Shown here piece by piece: positions 8,407 to 17,446 of a stretch of DNA of 64,000 nucleotides. The position numbers and the translations under genes were made by a program. Position 1 is the stretch's first letter, and each line of letters begins with the position of its first letter. Origin of the DNA: Acetivibrio alkalicellulosi. GTDB taxonomy: Bacteria > Bacillota > Clostridia > Acetivibrionales > Acetivibrionaceae. Location of the stretch: the NCBI GenBank assembly GCA_008125075.1, contig VLTH01000001.1:166881-230880 (forward strand), read 5' to 3'. Under the pieces are notes generated by a model. It was not told the DNA's origin, ran no database searches, and saw nothing but the letters and a program-made list of their open reading frames with translations.

Positions 8407-10551
8407 ATGAAAAGAAAAGTATTTATAGCATTATTAGTAGCTTTTGTTGTTTTTAATACTCTGGTGTTTAGCGTTAATAGTCCTGTTCTTTTATCAAAAG
8501 AAGAATTTAATCAAATCATTAAAGATTGTGATATTCCTTTGCCACCTAATCCACCTGAACCCAGTAAAGAAATAAAAAATAATTTATATGAATTTGCCAG
8601 TAAAAGCGATGATATTTCTTTACGAAATACACCAAGTGTAAATATTGTACAAAGAAGACATAACGAATTAGTTTTTGATGTTGTATTTCCTTACTCAGGA
8701 GTATACGGAAATGGAGTATTTATATATAATTATGCTTTAGGTGAGTGGATTACTTTATCTAGTTGGTATGCAACTAATGGAAGATATCGTTATTCAGGAA
8801 TTGGCAGTTCACAATATTATCTAATTCATGTTGTTTATTATAATTGTCCTTCGTACAGTTGGAATAGAAGGGAAATAAATGTACAAACAAGCACACTATC
8901 AAGAAATAACTTCAGTGCTTTTTATATTGGAAATTACACTGATTCTGATTATACTGCATTTAGAGATGGGATGATTAGTAGAGGATTTTCAACATATGCA
9001 GCAAGAACTACTCATTCTCCATTTATATCTGGTAGACCTAATGGATCACTTATAAGAAGTGCAACACCAAATAGTGAATTTGTATATATCTCGGGACATG
9101 GGCATAGACGTGCCGATTTACCAATATATCAAAGCCACACCACTCAAGCTTATCAAACATTGTGTGCTGCATCTGCTGCAACCAATTTATCACTTCCCAC
9201 GTATGAAATTGGTGCAACTTGGCAAGGAGCAAATTCAATGACAACTAACTCTATTTGGAATCGTGACACTAAGTGGGTAATAATGTCTGCATGTAGCCAA
9301 TTAGATCATTACAACGTAGGGAGTCTCGGGATTATTTGGGATAATTCAACTGCTTCTCAACTATGGGCAAGAACTCTTTTAGGAAGTGCATATAGAGCAC
9401 ATGGAATATTAGGGTATTTTTATCAAGGTCCCTATGATACAGATGTACAAGTAATTGAGGATTTTCTTGAATTAGCTTATCCAGATTGGCCTCATGTTCC
9501 TTTCACAGATATAATATATTCATGGAAGCAGGCAAATGAATGGTCTATGGGTGTTTATGGTAGTAATTGGGCAGCAGTTTATCATGCTGAACATGAGGCT
9601 TCATATATGAATAATATAGGACCATCAACTGTTAGTGGTTCAAGTTCTACAATATATAGAAGATCGAGAATACAAGGATTTCCTTGGGATGATGTTATTA
9701 TTTTGCCACTATCACGAAACACATCTTTGTCATTTTCTGAGGATAATACTTCAGATAAGTCTGTTGAAAAAATAACGGTAGATAATAGAAAATTTGTATT
9801 TAGAAAAGTCAATGAACAAAATAATGTAGAAAAAATTAATTTAAAAAACACTCAACACAAAAACATAAACTATGACCAAATTGCCGAAAAGTTATTTGGA
9901 TCTAGGGTAAGAAATAATAGTATAAATGAACTAAATTATTATAAAAATGATAATAAGTTTTTGCAAATATTTGATGATGGAAGAATTGAATTCAGAGATA
10001 TAGGTATTGAAAAAAGCACAGAAGAAAAAATTGATAGCACACCTTCTGAAATGGTATATAATGCTAAGGAATTCCTGAAAACACTGGATTTGTTACCAGA
10101 TAAAAATTATGAAATACATATTTCAACTGTTGGAAGAAATCCTTTGTATATTGATGGTAACCCAGTAAAAGAAGACATAACCGAAATAGTTGAATATAAT
10201 ATAATTTTTCTTCAAACACATAATGGAATACCTATAGTTTCTGATGAAGGAGAAGGGATTTCTGTAAGAATCAACAGTAATGGAATTAAGAATTTTAAAT
10301 ATTCGTGGAGAAAAGTAGACGAACAAAAGTCAAAGCACAATATCATAGAACAAAGTATAGCAATAGATTCATACATTAATAGTTTTAATCAATTATTTAA
10401 AACTCCAATTGAAGAGAAATTTCATGTTGCAGAGTTATCTTTGATGTACTATGATAAAGATGGTAAGATAGTTCCTGTTTGGGCTTTTGAATTTGGTGAT
10501 GTAAGAAATATCAGTTTAATTGATGCAACAACTGGAAAAAAATTAAGGTAA
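8407..10551 (+). CDS. Secreted protein with caspase-like (clan CD type) His/Cys domain, DUF6345-like
   Basis: I chose the ATG at 8407 because GGAGAG precedes it by about 8 bases and the product then starts with a signal peptide (MKRKVFIALLVAFVVFNTLV). The 714-residue protein has a central segment, about 170-400, with VYISGHGH (His231/His233) and, 60 residues on, WVIMSACSQLD (Cys296). The spacing and hydrophobic lead-ins of the two motifs are those of caspase/gingipain-fold peptidases (clan CD), and the region resembles the DUF6345 family. The C-terminal 250 residues are Lys/Asn/Glu-rich and end in PVWAFEFGDVRNISLIDATT, like an extracellular sensor or inhibitor domain. I infer an exported, possibly self-processing peptidase; activity is not shown by sequence alone. 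It is a single gene followed by a terminator hairpin. Confidence 0.75.
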   Translation: MKRKVFIALLVAFVVFNTLVFSVNSPVLLSKEEFNQIIKDCDIPLPPNPPEPSKEIKNNLYEFASKSDDISLRNTPSVNIVQRRHNELVFDVVFPYSGVYGNGVFIYNYALGEWITLSSWYATNGRYRYSGIGSSQYYLIHVVYYNCPSYSWNRREINVQTSTLSRNNFSAFYIGNYTDSDYTAFRDGMISRGFSTYAARTTHSPFISGRPNGSLIRSATPNSEFVYISGHGHRRADLPIYQSHTTQAYQTLCAASAATNLSLPTYEIGATWQGANSMTTNSIWNRDTKWVIMSACSQLDHYNVGSLGIIWDNSTASQLWARTLLGSAYRAHGILGYFYQGPYDTDVQVIEDFLELAYPDWPHVPFTDIIYSWKQANEWSMGVYGSNWAAVYHAEHEASYMNNIGPSTVSGSSSTIYRRSRIQGFPWDDVIILPLSRNTSLSFSEDNTSDKSVEKITVDNRKFVFRKVNEQNNVEKINLKNTQHKNINYDQIAEKLFGSRVRNNSINELNYYKNDNKFLQIFDDGRIEFRDIGIEKSTEEKIDSTPSEMVYNAKEFLKTLDLLPDKNYEIHISTVGRNPLYIDGNPVKEDITEIVEYNIIFLQTHNGIPIVSDEGEGISVRINSNGIKNFKYSWRKVDEQKSKHNIIEQSIAIDSYINSFNQLFKTPIEEKFHVAELSLMYYDKDGKIVPVWAFEFGDVRNISLIDATTGKKLR

Positions 10552-10562
10552 AAATAATTGTT

Positions 10563-10612
10563 ATATTTCCCGAGTATGTATTAATTACTCGGGAAATATA
10601 TTAAATTTTAAG
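10563..10612 (+). terminator. Rho-independent terminator-like hairpin
   Basis: ATATTTCCCGAGTA and TACTCGGGAAATAT pair perfectly around a 9-base loop, 12 bases after the stop of the secreted protein gene. A T-rich tail (TTAAATTTT) follows. Confidence 0.8.
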
Positions 10613-10686
10613 GTTTAATAATTTATTGTTTTATTGAATAGATTTAAAAAGGCATCATTTTATTAATGTGAAAGGATTAGTGTTAA

Positions 10687-11163
10687 ATGGATAATATATT
10701 AACAAAACTCATGCAAAAAGCCATACCCTATTTGGGAGTTACTCTGCTTTTAGTTGTACTAATTTTTTTGGCGCGCCTTTTGATTTTAGCTCAAAGTCAT
10801 GAACGTCTAAACAACATAACAACTGAGGTATTAAGTGAACAAACTATTTACTTTAATACAGACGAAAGAATAAAGTACAGACACCTATCCAAAGAATTAA
10901 AAAAATATGTTAGTAAAGAAGACTTCAACAGCATTGAAACTTGGCATGATGCATATGAAGTTTTTGTAGAAGGAGTAGATGAAACACACTCTAAGTTCTC
11001 AGATAATTATAGACTTTTCTCATCAAAGTATGTTATAAATACAAAAGGGCAGGTGGCTATTAATTTTGTAGAATCTTATTTTGGATTTTTGGGGGTACGA
11101 ATTGACTACATATACATAAATCCAAGGCACTTAGGACACTTAAGTGATCTAGAAGAAGATTAA
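10687..11163 (+). CDS. Small membrane-anchored protein of unknown function, 158 residues
   Basis: It starts at an ATG 16 bases after GAAAGGATTAG. One strong transmembrane helix (about 14-33, YLGVTLLLVVLIFLARLLIL) is followed by a soluble part rich in Asn, Tyr and charged residues, so it is probably anchored with the C-terminal domain outside. I recognise no domain. It lies downstream of the secreted caspase-like protein gene but beyond that gene's terminator, so it is probably transcribed separately. Confidence 0.6.
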   Translation: MDNILTKLMQKAIPYLGVTLLLVVLIFLARLLILAQSHERLNNITTEVLSEQTIYFNTDERIKYRHLSKELKKYVSKEDFNSIETWHDAYEVFVEGVDETHSKFSDNYRLFSSKYVINTKGQVAINFVESYFGFLGVRIDYIYINPRHLGHLSDLEED

Positions 11164-11619
11164 GATACACATTGTTCACTTATACTCTAAAAAAGTTATC
11201 TTCAATAATACTAAAATACTAATTCATTTTTTATAAAGTAACACATTAGATTATACATATAGAAAAGAAGTTCAACTATGCTTCAGATTTATCTTGGGAT
11301 GATGTTATGAGGTCAGGAGTAACAATTTAGAGCACAACTCCTAAATTTATTAAGGCAATTAAGCTACTAGAAAAAGCCCTATGAGCTAGGAAAAGAGCGT
11401 GTTTTATAAGTAAGGACGTTTTTAAATCACAATTGTAAAGATGAATAAAGTTAGGATATAAATCCATTAATTACACAGAAGATAATCTTGAAAATGATAT
11501 TGATTAAATATAGCATGTCGGGAAGCATGTTTATTTCAAACTTTTACAGGATGTTTTTGCCCTTGTGGGATATCCAGTAAAAGAATATGAATCATTGAAG
11601 AGGGCTTTATTAAAAAATC
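11164..11619. other. Intergenic 455 bases, degraded
   Basis: Many stops in all frames and no recognisable gene. The last 61 bases (11559-11619) belong to the block duplicated at 7026-7656. A 16-base piece near 11300 (CTTGGGATGATGTTAT) also occurs inside the secreted protein gene at about 9681, which is too short to call a duplication. Confidence 0.4.
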
Positions 11620-13785
11620 TTATATTAAGTCATCAACATTGTTTTTATCAACCACATCAGTTCTTGTCCAAATTACTTGACTTTCAAGCTTTTTATTATC
11701 TACAAGATAATTGTAAAGATGTACAATAGGATCATGTCCCTGACCAAAAGAATCCTGACCAATAGATGCATATATTATGCCCTCTTTTATTAAATCAAAA
11801 ATTTCTTTATCCGAATCGAAACATACAATTTTTATTTTTCCAACCATGTTTAGTTCTTTTATAGCTTTTGCTGCACCCTTTGAACCTAGGCCAATAATAA
11901 GTATACCTTGAATGTTTAGATTTTTACGTATCAAATCTTTAACTAAATTGTATGCTGTATCATCATCGTTACAACCTTCAACATCTGTAACCAGTTTTAT
12001 ACTTTTTTTGCTTTCTAGACGTTCTTTTATTTTTTGTGTCCGTGTCCTATAAATAGATATATCAACTCCCTTTAGAATTGCTACATTACCCCTTCCGTTT
12101 AGGGCTTTCAACATAAAATCAGCAGCCAAAGTTCCTGCTTCACTAATATTAGGTCCAAAGTAAGCTGTTTTTTTTGAAGGTACAGGTATATCGCTGTTAT
12201 AAATCATTACAGGTATGTTTTTTTGTGCAGCAATATCTATAAGTGGGACTATTTGATCTGAGAAACCGGGTGCAACAATTCCATCATAATCCTTATTTAC
12301 AAACTCTTCAAAAGCACTAAGAATATTATCCCATGAGTTTTGGGTAAATCCCATGTACTCAACATGTACATTTTTCATAGCTAATTCTTTTTTAGCATAT
12401 AATGCACCTTGTCTTACTCCGACCCAAAACTCATGATCGAGTGGACTAAGAAAAGCAATTTTAAGTTTTTTTGTACTTGCTTTTTCTACTGGACTTACAG
12501 AAGTTTTAAATCGCCTAACCAATTTTTCAATTTCAAAAAGCATATCCTGTAATGATGAAATATTAGTACTAATCACCTCTGAACTAGCAAGCTCTTCCTG
12601 TGTTACTGCGGCAACTTCTTCACTTGCTGAAGAAATGTTAGTAGATAAACTAAAAAAATACTGACTCTTTTCTTTTACTTCATGAGTGCTATTTGATATG
12701 ATACTTGCTTCAGAATAAACTTTGTCAATATCTTCACTTAATTTATCTGTATTATTTTTTATGGTATAAAATGATTTCTTAATTAGGGAAAATAAATCCT
12801 TGCTCAAATTATAATTTTCAATACAACTCGTAATGCTATTTTTTACGTTTTTACTACTATTAGAAACATTATTTAAAAGTATATTGATTTTTTTAATGCT
12901 TTTGCTTGTTTCATCCGAAAGGTTGTTCATTTCGGTAGCTATAACAGAAAATCCTATACCACTTTCTCCTGCTCTTGCTGACTCAATAGATGCATTTAAT
13001 GCAAGCATTTTTAACTGCTCTGTTATTTGAGTTATTAATTCGCCTAAATTATTGATTTTTTCTAATTCATGATTTAATTGCTCAATAGATCCTGAAGTAC
13101 TACTAAGATCATTTGTGATAACATTCATCTGATGATGATATTTATCTAAATTATCATTACCTTCGGTAGTGGAACCTACCACTTCTCTAACAATTTTTTC
13201 TATATCAGCTAGGCTATCCTCAATTGAATTTACTCTCTCATCAACATTACAAATGCTATCTAACGTGTCTTTGGCATTTTTTAATTGCTCCTGTGATTTT
13301 GCTGCTAACTCTCCCATGCTAGCAGCAATTTGCTCATTCCCCTTAAGGCTGTTATCGATACTTTTTGTTACTTTATCTATTGCATCAGAAATTATTACAA
13401 TGTTAGTTTTAGTTAGTTGTATAAAAGTTAACAAATTAGTTTTCATATCATTAAATGCTATACATAACGTTTCAAGTCCTTTTGCTTTACTCAATAATAT
13501 GTCGCTGATATTCAACTTTCCTTTTGACATCAAATATGCATTATAATTTACTAAATCAATTGCTTTAAAAAATTTTATCATAAAAAAGAAAAGATAACTT
13601 GCTATAATCAAAGTAAGTATAAATAAAAAAGCTTGAGTATTTCTATGCATTTCTGGATTATTTGCCAGATTTTCTATTAATAATATGCTTAACAAAGTGA
13701 CAATAATAAAACTCATAAGCAAAATAACTATTGTTTTTGCTCGGTTAATAATTTTTGATGTATTCTTATTTTTTCTTAAGCTCAT
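11620..13785 (-). CDS. Methyl-accepting chemotaxis-type receptor fused to a C-terminal sugar-binding (periplasmic-binding-protein-like) domain
   Basis: The 721-residue protein has two transmembrane helices near its N-terminus (about 18-42 and 50-70) with almost no loop between them. A coiled-coil MCP signalling domain follows, with the hairpin tip ITEQLKMLALNASIESARAG at about 257-276. A Peripla_BP_4-type domain, from about 440 to the end, starts KLKIAFLSPLDHEFWVGVRQ. Known receptors put the ligand domain outside and before the signalling domain. Here the topology places the sugar-binding-like domain after it and, by prediction, in the cytoplasm. It may sense an imported sugar, or act on a partner. 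RBS GGCGGGG lies just before the ATG. Its last third is duplicated at 7026-7656. No che genes are nearby. Confidence 0.88.
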   Translation of the reverse strand: MSLRKNKNTSKIINRAKTIVILLMSFIIVTLLSILLIENLANNPEMHRNTQAFLFILTLIIASYLFFFMIKFFKAIDLVNYNAYLMSKGKLNISDILLSKAKGLETLCIAFNDMKTNLLTFIQLTKTNIVIISDAIDKVTKSIDNSLKGNEQIAASMGELAAKSQEQLKNAKDTLDSICNVDERVNSIEDSLADIEKIVREVVGSTTEGNDNLDKYHHQMNVITNDLSSTSGSIEQLNHELEKINNLGELITQITEQLKMLALNASIESARAGESGIGFSVIATEMNNLSDETSKSIKKINILLNNVSNSSKNVKNSITSCIENYNLSKDLFSLIKKSFYTIKNNTDKLSEDIDKVYSEASIISNSTHEVKEKSQYFFSLSTNISSASEEVAAVTQEELASSEVISTNISSLQDMLFEIEKLVRRFKTSVSPVEKASTKKLKIAFLSPLDHEFWVGVRQGALYAKKELAMKNVHVEYMGFTQNSWDNILSAFEEFVNKDYDGIVAPGFSDQIVPLIDIAAQKNIPVMIYNSDIPVPSKKTAYFGPNISEAGTLAADFMLKALNGRGNVAILKGVDISIYRTRTQKIKERLESKKSIKLVTDVEGCNDDDTAYNLVKDLIRKNLNIQGILIIGLGSKGAAKAIKELNMVGKIKIVCFDSDKEIFDLIKEGIIYASIGQDSFGQGHDPIVHLYNYLVDNKKLESQVIWTRTDVVDKNNVDDLI

Positions 13786-14475
13786 AAAATTCCCCGCCTT
13801 TTAATATTTTCAATCTTTAGTATTTATTTATAAATTACTAATTATAACAACAAGCAAGTGTATAGCGTTCTTATCAAATAACAAGCTATTAAACGAAAGG
13901 TCTGAAAGAACTGTTACAATGGCTACTTAACTATAACTGCAAGGATGTTTGTATGGAATCGTATTTAAACTTATCTTTAATTATTTAAATACTTCTAATA
14001 AAAGCTTGCTGTATCAAGCCACTTCTTTTTTATATTTTCCACTTTGTTCTAATTGATCTTATAAACCTAAGTTTGCATTGAAATCAACATTTTATTATTC
14101 TTAATTACTTTAATTAAGGCTCGGCTAAAGAATTACTTCCTCTTTTTCGCGTAACGCGTGTGGTAATGAAAGCGTTGGAAGTGAAAACTTAGAGGAAGTT
14201 ATTTTTAAACGATGCCTAAAGGACTACATTTTATTTATCGGAGATTATACGATACGTGTTTAATATTATTTATAATATTTTATTCTACAAAAAGAGAATG
14301 TAGACAATCTGATTTTCTTAAAAAAATTTGTGACAATCATAACTGTTAGTTGAAAATCAGGAGGGGGTCTGTGCTTAATTGACACAGCTTTGTTTGCACC
14401 TATACTTGTAGCATGTTATAATTAATATTATAGAGTTATTGATTGTACCAAATAAAAAGTGAAGGATATAGTTTA
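13786..14475. other. Long intergenic region with a hairpin and the promoter of the next gene
   Basis: No gene was found in 690 bases. AATTACTTCCTCT (14131-14143) and AGAGGAAGTTATT (14191-14203) form the arms of a long hairpin with CGCGTAACGCG inside. A second pair, CTGATTTTC / GAAAATCAG, spans about 14311-14362. Near the right end, TTTGCA (14393-14398), an 18-base spacer and TATAAT (about 14417-14422) form a plausible promoter for the gene at 14476. Confidence 0.55.
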
Positions 14476-14946
14476 ATGAATATTGATTTTAGATTAGCAA
14501 ATTCATTGTATAATACATACTCTACCAATTCTCAAAATGATACTTATAATAACAAAGTTCAAGCCAATTATAAAGCAAATGAAATTGAACCTCTTGAATG
14601 CGAAACCTGTAGCACCAGGAAATATCAGGATGACTCTGATGATTCAGGTGTGTCCTTTCAAACACCAACACATATATCACCTGAATCATCAGCTTCAGAA
14701 GTAATGTCTCATGAAATGGAGCATTATTCACGTGACCGTGATAAAGCTGAGCAAGAAGGTAAGGAAGTAGTTTCACAAAGCATTAGACTCCATACAAGCA
14801 TATGTCCAGAATGTTCAAGAATTTATGTATCAGGTGGTGTAACCGAAACTAAAGTATTAGAAAAGCAAGAGGATGATTTGTTTAAAGAGCAATATAAAAA
14901 CGTAATGCTTAAGAATTTTGGAGTTTTTTTTGACACAAAAGTATAG
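14476..14946 (+). CDS. Small HExxH- and Cys-motif protein, SprA-like putative metalloprotein
   Basis: I prefer the ATG at 14476 over the one at 14443 because GTGAAGGAT sits about 9 bases upstream of it. The 156-residue product has CETC near residue 38, a segment of the form VMSHEMEHYSRD with a literal HExxH (HEMEH), and later CPECSRIYVSGG. This layout (CxxC, VxxHExEH, ICPEC-R-YVSGG) is shared by a family of short clostridial proteins related to the SprA group. The motifs suggest a zinc-bound protein and possibly a peptidase; neither activity nor substrate is known to me. No signal peptide is visible. It has its own promoter. Confidence 0.6.
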   Translation: MNIDFRLANSLYNTYSTNSQNDTYNNKVQANYKANEIEPLECETCSTRKYQDDSDDSGVSFQTPTHISPESSASEVMSHEMEHYSRDRDKAEQEGKEVVSQSIRLHTSICPECSRIYVSGGVTETKVLEKQEDDLFKEQYKNVMLKNFGVFFDTKV

Positions 14947-15049
14947 GAATTAATAGTGGATACCAATACCTACAGCCTTATCCTCCTATTTTAGAAAAAA
15001 AGTCGAGTAAACAAATATTCATATGATATCATAATCTTATCTTAAGATT

Positions 15050-15154
15050 ATGGGGGTACTCCTTGAACGAATTCAAAAATCAATTAATTACATAGAAGCG
15101 AATCGTTTATGGAATTATTTTTCTTCATATTTATTACAAGCACCCAAGTCCTGA
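15050..15154 (+). pseudogene. N-terminal remnant of an AraC-family regulator
   Basis: A frame of 34 residues reads MGVLLERIQKSINYIEANR and then runs into unrelated sequence and a stop. The ERIQKSINYIEAN segment is the usual opening of AraC-type activators just before their first HTH. The rest of the gene is gone. Confidence 0.5.
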
Positions 15155-15235
15155 TAAAAAATTGAAGAAGATATAAGGTTTTGATACAATAAATATAGTG
15201 ATAAAAGAGTCGATATGGTTGAGGGGGAAGTGATT

Positions 15236-15943
15236 ATGATTAAGGTTAAAAAAGAGTTTCTTCTAGTAGTAAGTGGTACAATTATGCTATTGGTGTTATT
15301 TGGTATCGGATTAAGATACTTAAAAGGTAATAATGATTTAAATCTTAACAAAAATAAAGTAAGTCAAATTAATATTTCTTCTGTGGGGGGCAATGAAGGA
15401 CCGTCTCTATTAATGGAAACTATCAATAAAAATCAAATTTCAACTATTATAGATTATTTGAATACTTTAAATTTGGTTAAAACAAATAAGATGGAGGAAA
15501 AAAGGTATCTAGGTGGTGGATATACCATAGATATTCTATATAAAAATGATACTAAAAGGGAAATTACTCATTTTGGGAATTTGTTTCTGATAGATTCCGA
15601 AGGATTAACATATGAAATAGATATTGAGGAAGCTTTAAAGTTTCACCCTATTAAAGCAAGTATAAGGGAAAGTATCCAAAGTGAAAAAGGAGATCCTTGG
15701 TTAGAGGGTGTTGTTTCATCTGGATACTCTAATTATGCATGCAAAATAAGAGATAATGATGGTGTAGTGCACAATGTATATATTCAAGATGCATATATTG
15801 AAGACTATACAGGAGGAGACTTAATTTTGAGGGATGGTGATGAAGTTAGGGTTTTCTATAAAGAAGATACATATATAAATGAGGATTATCTTATTGCTAC
15901 AGCAGTTTTTATTACTAAAAAGGTTGAACTTGAGTGGGATTAA
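15236..15943 (+). CDS. Membrane-anchored extracellular protein of unknown function, 235 residues
   Basis: I chose the ATG at 15236 because GAGGGGGAAG ends six bases upstream of it; the frame is open further 5' without a better site. A single transmembrane helix (FLLVVSGTIMLLVLFGIGL, about 7-25) is followed by a soluble domain with many beta-like Thr/Ile/Tyr stretches, ending in KVELEWD. I recognise no family. The last 47 bases of the gene and the 50 bases after it recur at 24486-24582, in front of an AraC gene. Confidence 0.6.
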   Translation: MIKVKKEFLLVVSGTIMLLVLFGIGLRYLKGNNDLNLNKNKVSQINISSVGGNEGPSLLMETINKNQISTIIDYLNTLNLVKTNKMEEKRYLGGGYTIDILYKNDTKREITHFGNLFLIDSEGLTYEIDIEEALKFHPIKASIRESIQSEKGDPWLEGVVSSGYSNYACKIRDNDGVVHNVYIQDAYIEDYTGGDLILRDGDEVRVFYKEDTYINEDYLIATAVFITKKVELEWD

Positions 15944-15993
15944 TATTTTAGTGAGAATTTTAATCATAATTTTAAAATAATTTGAGGTGCCAT
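15897..15993 (+). repeat. 97-bp segment duplicated at 24486-24582
   Basis: Gene end plus downstream leader; the copies have the same length and about 85-90 percent identity by eye (CTACAGCAGTTTTTATTACT opens both; TTTGAGGTGC closes both). In the second copy the leader feeds an intact AraC gene. Here it leads into no AraC gene. Confidence 0.7.
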
Positions 15994-16030
15994 ATTAACT
16001 GTTGAAAAAAGCAAGGGTAACAAAAGACTT

Positions 16031-16064
16031 GAAAAAACTTGAATTTAGGTTATAATAAAATTAT
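16031..16064 (+). promoter_or_regulatory. Promoter of the AAA+ ATPase gene
   Basis: TTGAAA and TATAAT occur at suitable spacing between about 16029 and 16060. The -10 lies downstream of the ATG at 16039, which argues that the GTG at 16090 is the true start. Confidence 0.5.
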
Positions 16065-16089
16065 ATTTTATATTTATCGGAGTGGTTTT

Positions 16090-17304
16090 GTGTATATAAA
16101 AAGAGATTTGGAACAAGTTGCTACAAATATAAATAACACATTTCCTGTGTTACTTATTACAGGGCCTCGACAAGTTGGGAAAACTACACTATTAAAAAAA
16201 ATTTCAGAAGAGGGACGTAAGTATGTAACCCTTGATAATCCTTTAGTACGAGAAATTGCTGTTACAGATCCAGCACTTTTTTTGCAAAGATATTCACCGC
16301 CCGTACTTATTGATGAAATTCAATATGCCCCACAAATTCTTCCCTATATTAAAATGTATGTTGATGAACATAAAAACCATGGAGATTTTTGGCTAACTGG
16401 ATCCCAGATGTTTCATCTTATGAAAAATGTAAGTGAGAGTCTTGCAGGACGAGTGGGAGTGATTAATATGCAGGGCTTATCAACAAGTGAAATTAAAGGA
16501 TATAGGGGTACTGCGTATAAAACAAATTTTGAAAATTTATCTAAAAAATTAGAGTATGCAAATAAACAAGACTTGAAAGAAATATACAATAGAATTTTTA
16601 AAGGATCAATGCCAGCTTTGTATGAAACTAAACGAGATTTAGAGGTGTATTATTCATCTTATGTAAACACATACTTGCAAAGAGACATTAAAGATTTGAC
16701 TCAAGTAGGTGATGAGCTTGCCTTTATGAGATTTATGACATGTTGTGCAGCGAGAACTAGTCAGATGGTAAATTATGCAGATATGGCTAAAGATGTTGGA
16801 ATTAGTCCACCAACTGCAAAACAATGGCTCTCTATTTTGGTTTCATCAGGTATAGTTACATTGGTAGAGCCCTACTATAATAATGCTCTCAAGAGGATTG
16901 TAAAATCTCCTAACTTGTATTTTATGGACACAGGTTTGTGTGCATATCTTACAAGATGGACTAGTAGTGAAACTTTAGAGGTTTCTGCCATGTCAGGAGC
17001 GTTTTTTGAAACATATGTTGTAAGTGAAATTATAAAGAGCTATTATAATGTCGGGAAAAGACCTCCTGTATTTTATTATAGAGACACTGACAATAGAGAA
17101 ATTGATTTAATAATTGAACAGGACAATACATTATATCCAATTGAAATCAAGAAAAGTGGAAGTCCTAAAAAAGATGCTGCGAAAAATTTTAGTATATTAG
17201 AAAAAACAAGTAAAGAGGTTGGAACAGGAAATGTTATTTGTTTGTGTAGCGATATAATTCCTATTAATGAAAAAAACTATTTTGTTCCTGTCTGGCTCAT
17301 TTGA
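16090..17304 (+). CDS. AAA+ ATPase with C-terminal DUF4143 nuclease-like domain
   Basis: With the GTG start at 16090 (GGAG upstream and a promoter inside the longer frame) the protein has 404 residues. It opens YIKRDLEQVA and carries the Walker A motif GPRQVGKTT near residue 30 and a Walker B-like VLIDEIQ. The C-terminal DUF4143 part includes YYRDTDNREIDLII and PIEIKKSG, which has the look of a PD-(D/E)xK fold (D...EIK). Members of this family are widespread single genes in bacteria and archaea; roles in DNA metabolism or toxin-like systems have been suggested, but none is settled. No partner gene is adjacent. Confidence 0.85.
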   Translation: MYIKRDLEQVATNINNTFPVLLITGPRQVGKTTLLKKISEEGRKYVTLDNPLVREIAVTDPALFLQRYSPPVLIDEIQYAPQILPYIKMYVDEHKNHGDFWLTGSQMFHLMKNVSESLAGRVGVINMQGLSTSEIKGYRGTAYKTNFENLSKKLEYANKQDLKEIYNRIFKGSMPALYETKRDLEVYYSSYVNTYLQRDIKDLTQVGDELAFMRFMTCCAARTSQMVNYADMAKDVGISPPTAKQWLSILVSSGIVTLVEPYYNNALKRIVKSPNLYFMDTGLCAYLTRWTSSETLEVSAMSGAFFETYVVSEIIKSYYNVGKRPPVFYYRDTDNREIDLIIEQDNTLYPIEIKKSGSPKKDAAKNFSILEKTSKEVGTGNVICLCSDIIPINEKNYFVPVWLI

Positions 17305-17446
17305 TATAATAACAAGAACTCAAAAATAATAGTATTATATAAAACTATCATGTTAGTTGCTGTTTGTTAGAAAACTTCTGTTGCATTTGCCCATCCAAAA
17401 TGAGCTACGTAATTATATCCACTTGGTTTACTGAATTTTAAATCAC

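Noticed and set aside
11290..11310. Sixteen bases shared with the secreted protein gene (CTTGGGATGATGTTAT)
   Set aside because: Too short and without flanking similarity; chance is sufficient in AT-rich DNA.
12833..13546. Plus-strand frames inside the chemoreceptor gene
   Set aside because: They are the complement of the coiled-coil signalling domain, whose conserved tip motif proves the minus-strand reading.
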